Assembly (NCBI GenBank): GCA_905221605.1
Contig: CAJNDS010002545.1
Location: 137,501 to 201,500, forward strand
Source of the DNA: Symbiodinium natans
Taxonomy: Eukaryota; Sar; Dinophyceae; Suessiales; Symbiodiniaceae
Direction: 5' to 3'
DNA: 64,000 nt
Below, piece after piece: positions 33,156 to 43,983 of this stretch. The position numbers and the translations under genes were made by a program. The notes beneath the pieces are model-generated. The model was not told where the DNA came from. It did no database searches and was given only the letters and a program-made list of their open reading frames with translations. Numbering within the stretch: position 1 is the first letter of the stretch; the number at the start of each line of letters is the position of its first letter.

Positions 33156-33301
33156 CTGCGATGCCGGTTCTTTCCTCACTTGGCAGGTGGTGACTCCAGT
33201 CAACTTCGCCCAAAAAGCTCTCCCGGCCATGACTGTTGTGAGACTGCTGAGAGACTGTGCGATCGCGGCGGTCGCGGACTCGGGAACTCTGGACAAGAGA
33301 T

Positions 33302-33405
33302 GGGGGTTTCCGAAATTAGGGGTACCTTTTTCGGGGTCCCTACGGTAAGGGAATCTTACTTTTTTGGGGGTCCCTATTGGGGGTCCCCTATTTCCGTCAA
33401 CCCCC
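33302..33405. mobile_element. GGGGGTTTCCGAAAT inverted-repeat element
   Basis: Left GGGGGTTTCCGAAATTAGGG; right end is its inverse with two mismatches (CCCTATTTCCGTCAACCCCC). Related copies at 28021-28118 and 49083-49207; single ends near 5205-5255, 37448-37485 and 42900-42935. Confidence 0.6.
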
Positions 33406-33636
33406 AAATCATAGGGAGGTGGATCGCCGAGACCTCAGGAACATCAGTTCATTCAGAATCCCCGGGATCCTTTAGAACGCGGGAGCCTTACATCAGGGAC
33501 CCTCAACACCCTGGACCCCCCCAAACCCTAAACCCTAAAACCCTAAAACCCATAAACCCATAAACCCTAAACCCTAACCTAAACCCTAAGCCCCAAGCCC
33601 TAAGCCCTAAGCCCTAAGCCCTAAAATGCAGGGAAA

Positions 33637-33720
33637 GGGAGGGAGATTGGCCTTCGCCAGCTGATGCCCCTTGGAGTCTCGGTATCGCCTTCCTCCCAAA
33701 CAGCGCTCGAGAGGGTCTGT
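33637..33720 (-). CDS. Exon candidate
   Basis: Frame QTLSSAVWEEGDTETPRGIS then WRRPISLPFPAF and a stop. Bounded by telomere-like arrays on both sides. Confidence 0.3.
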
Positions 33721-33847
33721 TTAGGGTTTAGGGTTTAGGGTTTAGGGTTTAGGGTTTAGGGTTTAGGGTTTAGGGTTTAGGGTTTAGGGTTTAGGGTTTA
33801 GGGTTTAGGGTTTAGGGTTTAGGGTTTACGGTTTAGGGTTTAGGGCT
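33718..33847 (+). repeat. TTTAGGG array
   Basis: About 18 units. Confidence 0.95.
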
Positions 33848-34189
33848 CTTTGAAGACTTAGGCTTTGTGGTTTGGGGATTGGGCTCACGGTACAGGGTTT
33901 CGGGTTTACCCCCCTCTAAACGACCCCCCCCCCCCGGGTTCCCCCCTTAAATGACCTTAATGAGGCTTAGGGGACCCAAGGGGGGTAGTAGGGGAACCTA
34001 TGAGCTTTGTGCTACAAAGCCCAAGGCTTCCCAAAGTTTCGTTGTGCGATTCGGGTAAACCCTAAACCCTAAACCCTAAACCCTAAACCCTAAACCCTAA
34101 ACCCTAAACCCTAAACCGGCTTATCAGGTTGGGGGATCTCGGGACGTGGAAGGGGTTTCACCTGAGGAATTGGGGCTCAGGGGTACTCT

Positions 34190-34715
34190 GAACCCTGAAC
34201 CCCTAAACTCCTGATCCCCTAAAGGCCTCAACCGCTCAACCCCTAAGACCCCAAAACCTAAACCCGAAAGCCCTAAAGCCTTAAAGGCCCTGCAGGACCT
34301 AAAGGCCCTGTACCCCCAAAGCCCTGTACCTTTAAACCCTGAAGGCCCTAAACAACTACTACACGCTACTGAGCGCCCTAAAGGCCCTGAACCCTTTTTG
34401 AACCGAGAAGGTAGTTTAGGGCCTAAACCCCTAAAGGCCTAAAGGCCCTGAATCCTAGACCCCTAAACCCCTACGCCCTAAGCCTTAAGCCGCCTAAAAG
34501 TCCTGAAGCCCCAAGAAGCCCTAAACCCCTAAAGCCCTAAACCCTAAACCCTTAAAGGCCCTAAACCCCTACAGGCCCCAAGAAGCCCCCAAGAAGCCCC
34601 AAGAAGCCCAAACCCTACACCCTAAACCCTACACCCTACACCCTACAAACCCTAAACCCTAAACCCTAAACCCTACACCCTAAACCCTAAACCCTAAACC
34701 CTAAACCCTATAGCC
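34190..34715 (-). repeat. Degenerate CCCTAAA-like tract
   Basis: CCCTAAAGG, CCCTGAA, CCCTACA and AAGAAGCCC variants in short runs; no gene seen. Confidence 0.85.
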
Positions 34716-34749
34716 CCCCCCCCCCAAAAAAAATGGTGGCTTGGGTCAC

Positions 34750-34838
34750 CTCGTCAAGGCGGCCCTCGCGCTTGGCGTCCGGGACCAGGCCGAAGACTTC
34801 CTCCGCAAGGACCTTCTTGTTGCTTTGTGATTCGGAGG
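34750..34838 (-). CDS. Exon candidate with GT donor
   Basis: Frame SNKKVLAEEVFGLVPDAKRE then GRLDE ends at GACGAG|GTGACC. Its 5' part is repeated imperfectly near 35000-35045. It could belong to the N-terminal region of the channel gene, which lies downstream on the same strand. Confidence 0.45.
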
Positions 34839-34839
34839 T

Positions 34840-35420
34840 GTTAGGGGGGGGTTCAAGGTTTTGGGGGTTTTATGGGGTTTTAGGGGGTTTTAGGGGGTTT
34901 TAGGGGGTTTTAGGGGGTTTTTGTTGGAAGAAGCCGAACACGAAGCGACTACAAAGAAAACTCAGAACAGACCAAGCAGCCCTGACACCTACATCTGAGG
35001 ACCTTCTCATTGCTTTAAGTGATTCGGAGGCTAGGGTGTTAGGGGGGGGGGGGTTTAAGGGGTTTTGGGGTTTTTGGGGGTTTTGGGTTTCGGGTTCAGG
35101 GTTTTTAGGGTCAGGGTTTTTAGGGGGGGGGGTTAGGGGTGTTAGGGGTTTTAGGGGGCTCAGGGTTCAGGGAGTGGAGCTTCGACCTCTTCTCTTTGAC
35201 TTTCGGTGGGTAGTTGTGTTTTTTTTTTTGGGGGGGTAAGGGTTATTCCAGGGGTTTCGGGTTTTGGGGCTTCAGGGGTCTCCTTGAACATCGGGGTTTC
35301 TATGGTTTTTAGGGGGGGGGGGGTTTAAGGGTTTTTTAGGGTTGTTTAGGGGTTTAGGGTTTAGGGGTTTAGGGCTTTAGGGGCTTTAGGGTTTTGGGTA
35401 CTGGAAAGGAGGATTTAGGG
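34840..35420 (+). repeat. GGGGTTTT-rich tract
   Basis: Mostly TTTTAGGGGG and GGGGTTTT units with G homopolymers; contains a partial copy of the 34.8 kb exon candidate near 35000-35045. Confidence 0.8.
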
Positions 35421-35926
35421 CTTCGGTTTAGGATCTCGAAGTTTAGGGTGTACAAGTTTAAGGCTTTCTGAGCAGGGTTTTTACAAGGACCCTGAACCTG
35501 AAAACCCAAACCCGAAAACCCCAAGCTGCCCCAAGCTTTTGCCCCAAACCCTAAACCCTAAACCCTGAACCCTGAACCCTGAACCCTGAACCCTGAACCC
35601 TGAACCCTAAACCCTAAACCCTGAACCCTAAACCCTAAACCCTCTCTGCTTTCTCAAACCTCAACGCGTACATGAACCTCCAAGTCCAGTGGGCTCCCTG
35701 GGTTTTCAGGCATCACAGGGGGGAGGGGGGGGGGGGTCGGGACACCATGGGAGGTGGGAAGCGGGGGGGGGGGGGGTGCGTGCGCCTGGCTGGTCTTCGT
35801 CTTGGAAGGCGAGTGGCCCATTTGGAGGCCTCGGAGTTTAAAACAACGAGACAAGTAGGCCTCCTGCGCAAGGGGGGGCACGAGCTCTATGAATCTACAA
35901 GCTGTTACAAGCTTTCAACCTGCAGC

Positions 35927-36120
35927 TTACTGCATCGTGGCAATCCATGCTTCGCGCTGCTTGTGCTGCTCAGCCCACATCTGTTCCTGACACTGACTGA
36001 GTCTGAGTCTTCTCCGGCGTTTCCCGTCTTGCGGCGGCGACAACTCCGTATCTGGCAGCAGCGGCTGAGAGTTGAGTCCTGCTGTCTTGCTACTTTTCTT
36101 ATGGTGCGCCTTGCTAAGTA
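35927..36120 (-). CDS. Candidate terminal exon
   Basis: The frame ends QCQEQMWAEQHKQREAWIAT, MQ and TAA at 35927-35929, preceded by a basic run GKRRRRLRL. Composition is strongly protein-like. The 5' boundary is unknown. Confidence 0.45.
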
Positions 36121-36359
36121 GCGAGAGCGGATAGAGCTGGCCGAATGCCAGTTCAGCATGCCATGAAACAAATTCGCTGAACCCGAACCCCCCTGGCGCC
36201 ACCACCTAGACACCCCAATTCCACCCCTTTCGCTGGTTGTTGTGGGAGTACCTCACAATGACACAATCTCCCGTAGATCCCGGCTCCGCTAGTCTTCCCT
36301 TCAAGCGCTGAAGATGTTCGGAGGCGTCCCTGTCTTTTCTTCTGCACGTTACCCCCAAC

Positions 36360-36440
36360 CTGAAGTCCAATCAAGGCAATCCAAGCGCCAAGTCCAGGGA
36401 CCAAAAAACAAAACCACAAGGGCCTTGCATTTGAACAGAG
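36360..36440 (-). CDS. Hydrophobic exon candidate with GT donor
   Basis: Frame FLVPGLGAWIALIGLQ ends at CTTCAG|GTTGGG; a possible membrane segment. Confidence 0.3.
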
Positions 36441-36532
36441 CAAAATTCCAGAGGAGACACTAGCAACTTAGTAAGGTTTATGATATTCTGGGGGCTATGA
36501 TTATGGGGTTCCCGAACCTTGGGAATTTTACC

Positions 36533-36650
36533 CCCCTTCGGCAGGATCAAAAGCAGAAACCACACGCTCCAAGGCCGCGATTTGGGCTTGGCTTCGCACC
36601 GGCCTCGGTGATCGAAAGTGTCCTGCAACAAGGCGAGCTGGGCGCAAGGG
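36533..36650 (-). CDS. Exon candidate
   Basis: Frame VRSQAQIAALERVVSAFDPA preceded by LRPARLVAGHFRSPRP. The next frame on the same strand is also open and ends in a hydrophobic run, so the frame is not settled. Confidence 0.35.
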
Positions 36651-37487
36651 TTTAGGGTTTAGGGCTTTAGGGGTTTAGGGTTGAGGGTTTAGGGTCTAGG
36701 GTTTTTGGGGTTTAGGGGTTTAGGGATTTCGGGAGGGAACCCTCTGAGAAATATTCCTAGACATCATTCCTCTTGAACCCAAACAGGGGCGAAGTAAGGT
36801 ATCCCATCGTCTCTTACGGCTTACAGCCTCTACAGCCTCTCTACTTGGGGAGCAACGGAGCTCCGACATTCTAAAAGCCGCTAGAAGCAAGCAAAGCAGC
36901 GCTTAGCGGCTGGAAACACAACATTCAAGCGCCTTACAGAGGATTAACCCTAAACTTCCTAAACCTCCTAGACCCTACACTCTAAACCCTGAACTTGTTA
37001 AGCTTCCTACAATCCCTACGCCCCTAAACTCTCAACTCTAAACCCTAAACTTCCTCTCCTAGAAACCCTGAACTCTAAACCCTGAACTTCCGAAACCCTA
37101 AACCCTAAACCCTAAACCCTAAACCCTAAACCCTAAACCCCAGACCCTAGATCCTAAAACCTAAACCCTAAACCCCAGACCCTAGATCCCAAAACCTAAA
37201 CCTTGAACCCAAACACCCAGAATCATCCCAGCCCCTCCGACCCTCCGCAGCCCCAGCTCCCCAACTAAAGGGCCCGGAATTAGGGGTTTGCGAAAATTGG
37301 GTTTAGGGGTTGGGGTTTAGGGTTTGGGGTTTAGGGTTTGGGGTTTAGGGTTTAGGGTTTAAGCTTTAGGCTTTAGGCTTCAGGGTTTAGGCTTTAGGGT
37401 TTAGGGTTCCCTTGACAGTGGGCTCCCCTTGACAGTGGGCTCCCCTTATACTAAGGACCCCAATAGGGTACCCTTAATTTCGGAAAC

Positions 37488-37551
37488 CTGGGTGTCCTGC
37501 AACTCCCCCACATACCGGGAAGAGATCATCGTCCGCAACGGGCGGTCGATT
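37488..37551. CDS. Coding-like segment, strand uncertain
   Basis: Plus: VSCNSPTYREEIIVRNGRSI then TGA. Minus: PQIDRPLRTMISSRYVGELQ. Both frames look protein-like and I could not choose. Confidence 0.3.
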
Positions 37552-37682
37552 TGAGGCCGATACCTGGGCTTAGGGTTTAGGGTATTAGGGTTTTAGGGGT
37601 TTGGGGATTGGGGTTTCGGGTTAAGGGTTTAGGGTTTTAGGGTTTTAGTCGTTTAGGGTTGAGGAATTCCTTAGAGTCTGGG

Positions 37683-37790
37683 GCCTGCTTTTCTTGGAAT
37701 GTCTGTGAACCCGCCCCAGCTCTGAGACGCTCATCTTCCCCGCCCTCTGTTGCCCGTCTGGTGCCCTCCCAGCTTGACAAAGCCCAGAAC
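37683..37790 (-). CDS. Exon candidate
   Basis: Frame LCQAGRAPDGQQRAGKMSVS then ELGRVHRHSKKSRPQTL. Basic and hydrophilic. Confidence 0.35.
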
Positions 37791-38079
37791 CCCTAGCTGA
37801 GGGTTCAGGGTTTCGGGTTTAGGGTTTAGAGTTTAGGGCTTAGGGTCTAGGGTCTTGGGCCTAGTAGGGATTCGGGCCAAGAGACATAACAAAGACTTCT
37901 TACCCCCCTGAAGAACCCCAGCGCCCAACCTCCACTCGGCACCTCCGCACTATACTCCCCTTAGAACCTTAATGAAAATAATATGTTTAATATCCTCCTG
38001 GGTTTTATATAAACAAAAATTAAAACAACAATTCCCAAGGGGGATATAGCACAACTCCCGCTTTCACTCAGAGTTGTTG

Positions 38080-38142
38080 GGTGCCCCGGCGGGCCCTTGA
38101 TGAGCTCCTGGAGGACAAGGCTCGCAAGGCTTTTGCAGGAAC
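38080..38142 (+). CDS. Exon candidate
   Basis: Frame WVPRRALDELLEDKARKAFA, a probable helix, ending at TTTGCAG just before a CCCTAAA tract. Confidence 0.4.
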
Positions 38143-39051
38143 CCTAAACCCCTAACCCCTAAACCCTAAACCTTAAACCCTAAACCCTATTAGGGTTTGG
38201 GGAGTAGGGATTGCTTGAAAATCGCCTGGGGTTTACGATGTACATCGACGTATGGCAGGTCGGGGTCTAGCGGTTTTGAAGGGGGTTTGTTTTGTGACTC
38301 CAATAATATTTGGGGAGGGGGGGGGGGAGGGAACCAGAACCAAAGAAAATGACGCAAAAGGGTACACCCTAAACCCTAAGCCCATAAGGCTGCAAGACAC
38401 GTTTTGCCATCTTATCGAAGATTGCAAGTACCTCTGAACCTCCAAGTAAGCCCCCTGAACCCTAGACCCCCCAGACCCCCTAGACCCCCTAGACCCTCTA
38501 GACCCCCCTGAACCCCCCAGACCCCTAGACCCCTGAACCCTGAACCCTGAACGCTCAAGTGTGGACTCTACGCAGACTCCGAATGCCTCCGGCGCGGCAA
38601 AGAGCGCTGAGTCTTCGGATGTCTGCCAAAGGTTTTGGGCTTTAAAGGGTTTAGGGTCTAGGGTTTAGGGTTGAGGGTTTAGGGTTTTTAGGCTTTCAAG
38701 GGTTTAGGGTTGAGGGCATTAAGGCGTAGTAGGGCCGAATGGGCTTTTAGTGTTCCGGGCTTGTATAAGGGTGTGTTCGGGTTTAGGGCTTAGGGAGGTT
38801 ATTTCTCCAATGAGTCACTGGTTCTTGTGCCTCAAATGTACTGGGGCGCCTGCCTTATCTTGAGGAAAATTCCCTCATTAGGGGGGATGTGGGCTCTCTG
38901 GGATTGGGCTCTCTGGGCACCCAGACTACTCACTCAAATTTGGGGGTTTGGTTTTAGGGCCTCAAGCCTCAGGGTGCAGGGTTTAGGGCTTAGGGTTTAG
39001 GGAATGCAGGGTTCAGGGGGTCAGGAGCAGGCTTCAGGTAGTTCACTTCTG

Positions 39052-39120
39052 CCTGCCCCAGCGGCATGGGAATCGAGGAGCTCGGCCTGGGCAGGAATGG
39101 AACGGAACGCTACGCTGCTT
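39052..39120 (+). CDS. Exon candidate
   Basis: Frame FTSACPSGMGIEELGLGRNG then TERYAAW, flanked by telomere-like tracts. Confidence 0.35.
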
Positions 39121-39139
39121 GGGGTTTAGGGTTGAGGGG

Positions 39140-39225
39140 CCCATGCGTCAAAGAGGTCAGGAAGGGCCTTCTTGGGCCCAACTTGAAACCAAGTTTTCAC
39201 CGGACAAGGGCCTTCTTGGGCCCAA
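39140..39225 (-). CDS. Exon candidate overlapping a tandem duplication
   Basis: Frame TWFQVGPKKALPDLFDAWAP. The first half lies in one copy of a 43-bp direct repeat (about 39161-39236). Confidence 0.35.
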
Positions 39226-39239
39226 CTTGAAACCAAGAT

Positions 39240-39410
39240 TTCCCTAAACCCTAAACCCTAAACCCTAAAACCCTAAAACCCTAAAACCCTAAAACCCTAA
39301 AACCCTAAAACCCTAAAACCCTATAAAACCCTATAAAACCCTATAAAACCCTATAAAACCCTATAAAACCCCTAAAACCCCATAAAACCCTATAAAACCC
39401 TAAACCCCTG
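39240..39410 (-). repeat. CCCTAAAA then CCCTATAAAA array
   Basis: Eight-base units give way to a run of ten-base units. Confidence 0.9.
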
Positions 39411-39445
39411 AAAGTCTGATCACGGTGGGCACTTCAGGTCGCTAC

Positions 39446-39505
39446 CTTGGCGGCTCCAGCTGATTCCGTGACAGAGCCGCCTGACAGGGTGCGGTCAAGC
39501 TTGAG
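39446..39505 (-). CDS. Exon candidate with GT donor
   Basis: Frame SLDRTLSGGSVTESAGAAK ends at AAG|GTAGCG. Confidence 0.45.
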
Positions 39506-39999
39506 GGTTTAAGGGCTTTAGGGTTTAGGGTTTAGGGCTTAGGGTGTAGGGTTTAGGGTTTAGGGTTTAGGGTTCAGGGTTTAGAGTCTGAGGGCTTGCA
39601 CAGGGTTCACTGCCACAGGATTTAGGGCTTGTTCTGGGCCTCAGGACTTCAGGGCACGTCTCGGCTAGCCCTTCCGAGAGCGGAGTTCATGGTAAGAGTT
39701 TCCTGATTCTTGGGGATTCCTGAGCCCAACATGTTAAACCCAAAGGGGGTTTTTAGGGTTTAGGAAAAGGCCTCGGTGCTAGATTGAGAATGTAGCCGTG
39801 TTCCCCTCGAAAAGCTTTGCTACAAGCCAGCAAGCCCTCACACCTTCAATGCCCCCATAAGAAATATGCCGAAAAGCTATTTGAGCCCTGGGGGTTGTAA
39901 AGATGAAGGTGTGCGTGTGTGCGCTTCTTAAACATGCACAGTATGTAGCTCCGCCGACCCGCCCCTCACCGCCACCCGCCCGCCCTCCTCCCCCCCCAC

Positions 40000-40235
40000 G
40001 CCCTCACTGAGGGCCCGAAAGGCCCAGAGGTTTGTCGCATGTCCCCGCCCTTCGTGCTCGTAGGGTTTGCCGAAAGCCCTAGAGCGTTCCCTCCCTTCGT
40101 TCTCCCTTCGTGCTCGTAGGGTTTGGTGAGTTGTCCCCTCACTTCGTGCTCGTAGGGTTTGATGAAGCCCTAGAGGTCTCGAGGTTTGTCGCATGTCCGC
40201 TCCCTTCGTGCTCGTAGGGTTTGGTGCGGGCGGGG
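40000..40235. repeat. Degenerate minisatellite with CCTTCGTGCTCGTAGGGTTT
   Basis: The motif occurs five times at 40-90-bp spacing, linked by repeated GAGGTTTGTCGCATGTCC segments. Opens long minus frames with PYEHEG repeats, not treated as a gene. Confidence 0.8.
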
Positions 40236-40508
40236 TCAAGCCCGGGGCCAGGCGCTTCGCAAGCGGCTGAGGCCTCTGAACAGGCAATCATCATACAAAT
40301 ACCGTGGTTTTCGTGTGCTTGTACCCTAAACCCTAAACCCGCGTGGAAGCCGCTGCGAGAACCCACAGGCCACCGAGGCATTGCTCGCCTCTCGACCCTA
40401 AACCCTAAACCCTAAACCCTAAATCCTAAACCCTAAACCCTAAACCCTAAAAACCCTAAAAACCCTAAAACCCTATACCCTTTGCAAGAAAGTGCCCCCT
40501 TGGCCGGC

Positions 40509-40547
40509 CTCTATGTGTCCAAGCGTGTGTCCGAGCCGCGTCTCCAT
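40509..40547 (-). CDS. 39-nt exon candidate
   Basis: TTCTCAG|ATG ... ATAGAG|GC delimits 13 codons (METRLGHTLGHIE) in phase 0 with a GC donor. The intron upstream is occupied by an inverted-repeat element (40560-40757). Confidence 0.4.
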
Positions 40548-40559
40548 CTGAGAACAGGT

Positions 40560-40757
40560 TCTTGGAGGTTCATGGTACTTATGAACCAATTCTGACTGTA
40601 CTTGCAACCCACTTGTAAGCCCCATAACCCCTTAAGTGCCCTAGTATGGCTTCTTTAAGCACAGGTATAAGTTAAGTCTAGTTATACTAAAATGCCTATA
40701 AGTACAGTGGCTACGTACAGTTAGGATTGGTTCATAAGTACCATGAACCTCCAAGCG
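40560..40757. mobile_element. CTTGGAGGTTCATGG inverted-repeat element
   Basis: About 200 bp with arms CTTGGAGGTTCATGGTACTT and the inverse at the right end, continuing through ATGAACCAAT. The end CATGAACCTCCAAG recurs singly near 32076-32092, 35672-35686, 38430-38445 and 49453-49466. Confidence 0.7.
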
Positions 40758-40919
40758 GGCACAGGCACCCAGCAATTCCAAGATGGCCAGCTCTTTAACA
40801 ATCAGGGTCCTCCCTACACCTAATAACCCTAAGCCCTAAGCAGAAACCCTAAACCCTAAACCCTAAACCCTAAACCCTAAACCCTAAACCCTAAACCCTA
40901 AGCCCTAAACCCTAAACCG

Positions 40920-41085
40920 CAGGAAAGCGTGTCCGCGTCCCTTGCTGCAACCTTTTGGGGGGCGGGAGAGGCGTTCGGATTTCTCGTTCCATCGGTGCCT
41001 TGGTGAGGAAGCCCTCGGTGCCATTGGAGAGCTCCGCCGCCACTTGCTGACAAAGCTCCACGGACCTCGGACTGAAGTTTAAGGG
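40920..41085 (-). CDS. Exon candidate, about 54 codons
   Basis: Frame SPRSVELCQQVAAELSNGTE then GFLTKAPMEREIRTPLPPPK. One of the longest clean protein-like segments outside the identified genes, bounded by a TTTAGGG-like tract at one end and CCCTAAA repeats at the other. Confidence 0.5.
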
Positions 41086-41448
41086 CTTTTGATGGGTTTT
41101 AAGGCTTTTTAGAGGGTTTTTGGGGTTTGAGGGGTTTTAAGGGCTCTAAGGGTTTCGAGGGTTTTAAGGGCTTTAAGGGCTCTTGGGGTGTTACGGGCTC
41201 TGAAGGGTGTTAAGGGCGTTGGGTTTGTAAGGGTTGTTTAAGGGGTGTACTGTAAGGGTTCTAAGAGTTTCGGGTGTTGAGGGTTTATAAGGGTCTTGGG
41301 TGTAAGGTTGAGGGTTTAGGGTGTGAGTGATATAGGGGGATGGGCTTTGCCAGCTTGGGCTTAAGGCCTCTTCTTGTAAGACGGCACAGACCTGTTCTCG
41401 ATGTGCAGGCTTGGGGCTCAGAGGGCAGAAGGGCGAATGGGAGATAGT

Positions 41449-41552
41449 AGGGTTTAGGGTTTAGGGTTTAGGGTTTAGGGTTTAGGGTTTAGGGTTTAGG
41501 GTTTAGGGTTTAGGGTTTAGGGTTTAGGGTTTAGGGTTTAGGGTTTAGGGTT
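41449..41552 (+). repeat. TTTAGGG array
   Basis: About 15 units. Confidence 0.95.
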
Positions 41553-41669
41553 TCGGGAAAACATAGTAGTATCGTCGTAAGAATATTTCGACCTGCAAGT
41601 GTCATCATTAAACCTCTTACCTGTAGTCAGTGATGGCAGGATACAGTCTCCGGATTCAGAGGTCATAAC

Positions 41670-41762
41670 TGGCTGGACTGTTTACGGTCTCGAATCATGA
41701 ACAACGATGATGACAGCAGGCGTGTGCTGTTGATGTCCGCAGACCCGCGGAAGAAGTTGATC
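41670..41762 (-). CDS. Exon candidate with in-frame stop
   Basis: Frame INFFRGSADINSTRLLSSSL then FMIRDRKQSSQL and a TGA stop. The 5' side abuts a CCCTAAA array. Possibly a terminal exon. Confidence 0.4.
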
Positions 41763-41859
41763 CTAAACGCTAAACCCTAAACCCTAAACCCTAAACCCTA
41801 AACCCTAAACCCCGAACCCTAAACCCACGTAAACCCTAAAACGGGTTGAGGGCGTGAGG

Positions 41860-41945
41860 GGTTGAGGGCCCTTGTGCCAAGATTCAGCTGCGTCAGCTTG
41901 TCCTCCACGAGCACCAACACCGAATCCACATCTGCCCGCCAGCTT
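41860..41945 (-). CDS. Exon candidate
   Basis: Frame WRADVDSVLVLVEDKLTQLN, a probable amphipathic helix, between two telomere-like tracts. Confidence 0.4.
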
Positions 41946-42329
41946 AAGGATGCAGGGTTTAGAGTTTAGGGTTTAGGGTTCAGGGTTTAGGGTTCAGGGT
42001 TGAGGGCAAGAGACAAGCCGCGAACCCTCAACCCACCCGCAAACACCCGCCAACCCGACCAACCTTCCCCCTAAACCCTAAACCCTCAACCCTAAAGCCT
42101 TGTGGGCCTGGTTCTGGAACTTGAGAGCTTGCGAGCAACAAGTGCAGCCTTGCCTATGGAGGGAGCCCCCCCCCCCCCCAAATTTGGATGTCAGATCCCA
42201 TGAAAGCTCGCAGACGCTCTTTATATCCTTGCGTACCCAAACCCCAGACCCTAGACCCTGAATCCTGAACCCTAAACCCTAAACCCTGAACACTAGACTT
42301 CCTAAACCCTAAACCCTGAACCCCAGCTC

Positions 42330-42545
42330 TTGATCTCCTTGGGGACCCCCCAGCCTTCATGGATCCATGCATCCGAGATCGCGCCGCCATGTTTGGCGGT
42401 CATTGAACTTGTTTTTATTATTCGATGCTTGGGCCCTTCCATCCTACTGAGTGCTGCACCACGTCGGCTCCCAAATTCTACGAGAGCTTCTGGTTCTAGA
42501 GACCCGTGCTTTTCTGTTGCGTGTGCTGAAACATGTGACCTGCTC
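42330..42545 (-). CDS. Exon candidate, about 72 codons
   Basis: Open frame with HATEKHGSLEPEALVEFGSR and GGAISDAWIHEGWGVPKE, ending near GAG|ATCAAGAG at the edge of a CCCTAAA-like tract. No family recognised. The plus strand has a competing 80-codon frame of more biased composition. Confidence 0.45.
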
Positions 42546-42639
42546 TCCACCTCTGTTGTGCGATACGCTTGAGAACCGAAGGCAGGCAGGCCAAAGGAAG
42601 GCGCAACCCCAACTGGTGAAATTCAGGTCACCACCCAAG

Positions 42640-42780
42640 AAAAGCTGTAGTGGCAGCTGCGAAGTGTCTCCAAACGCCTCGGATGCTTTTGGCACAAGTG
42701 CGCCAGTCCAGGCGGCGAGGCAGAAGCACTCGAAGAAGCTCTGCGCTCCCTTGCAGTCCGCCGTCCTGAAGATGCCAGGT
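42640..42780 (-). CDS. Cys-rich exon candidate
   Basis: Open frame with IFRTADCKGAQSFFECFCLA then AWTGALVPKASEAFGDTSQL, strongly protein-like with no repeats. It lies downstream of the last PAN-like exon on the same strand but has no module motif, so it is either a C-terminal part of that gene or a new gene. Confidence 0.5.
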
Positions 42781-43137
42781 CATGCGCCCACATCTCCCTA
42801 GACCCGAAAACCGCCCAACCATCAATAGGGGGGTCTCCATCATATATGATGACCCCCCAAAATGCTATCATCCTGACCACCCTCAGCCCCAAAGACTACA
42901 AGAGGGCGCGCCCCCTATACTCGGAACAACCCCCCCCCAAGAGAACTCCTTCCAAGCTTCACGCCGGCACTTCCGTGTGAGCCTCCTCTGTAGGGTTCTT
43001 CAGGGAGGGGGGGGGGGGGGGTCAAGGCAGGTAGGTACCTAGGCAGCCTTCGGGAAGCTTAGGGAGCCTTAGGGTTTAGGGTTTAGGGTTTAGGGTTTAG
43101 AGGGTTTAGGGTTTGAGTTGTAGGAACCCAAAAACTC

Positions 43138-43746
43138 CTCAATCTTGGCGTAGAGGGTGTGATCAGGGTCTGGGTGTCGCCCAGAGCAGTCTTTGGCTTC
43201 GCTGCTGTACCTGGAACCTGGGGATGGTGAGGGTTTAGGGTTTAGGGTTTAGGGTTTAGGGTTTAGGGTTTAGGGTTTAGGGTTTAGGGTTTAGGGTTTA
43301 GGGTTTAGGGTTTAGGGTTTAGGGTTTAGGGTTTAGGGTTTAGGGTTTAGTGTTTAGGGTTTAGTGGTTAGGGTTTAGGGTTTAGGGTTTAGGGTTTAGG
43401 GTTTAGGGTTTAGGGTTTAGGGTTTAGGGTTTAGGGTTTAGGGTTTAGGGTTTAGGGTTTAGGGTTTAGGGTTTAGGGTTTAGGGTTTAGGGTTTTACAA
43501 CACGTCAACCTCTATTTTGCAATATGAAGAAGTTTCAGTCACGCACCAGAGGCTGCTTCCTAGATATCCATGTTTATCATGGCGTCGGCTCTATAGTTAG
43601 TCGGTTTAAACGCCACAAAATCCATTTAAGGAACGGAGTCCTACTACTGACAATATGTGAACACATGCTGTGTTCGTAATTGGCGTTCGTTTGCAGGACA
43701 AAAACAAGGCTCCAAAATAAAGGAGCCAGATTACACCTACTATATA

Positions 43747-43781
<35 letters not shown>

Positions 43782-43983
43782 CAACAAATGTGATATGAAA
43801 ATTTCCGAATTATTATTCAGTTCATCCCTAAACCTAAACCCGAAACCCTAAATCCCCCCCCCCCCCCAAAAAAAAAAAACATGCAACCCAAGGACAGGTC
43901 TTGCCCTCCACCACGGCAAAGTAGTGGCATTTCTGCTCGGATCCGCATTTTGCAGCGCAGACCGCGAGGTTGGTGGCGTCCTC
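43138..43983 (-). CDS. PAN-like module split by an intron full of TTTAGGG repeats
   Basis: Exon 43896-43983 (EDATNLAVCAAKCGSEQKC...) and exon 43138-43217 (SRYSSEAKDCSGRHPDPDH) together form one module closely similar to the 45.3-45.7 kb copy. The 678-nt GT-AG intron between them contains about 38 TTTAGGG units (43230-43497), a TA dinucleotide run and a homopolymer C/A tract. Homology on both sides proves that the array is intronic. Confidence 0.85.
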
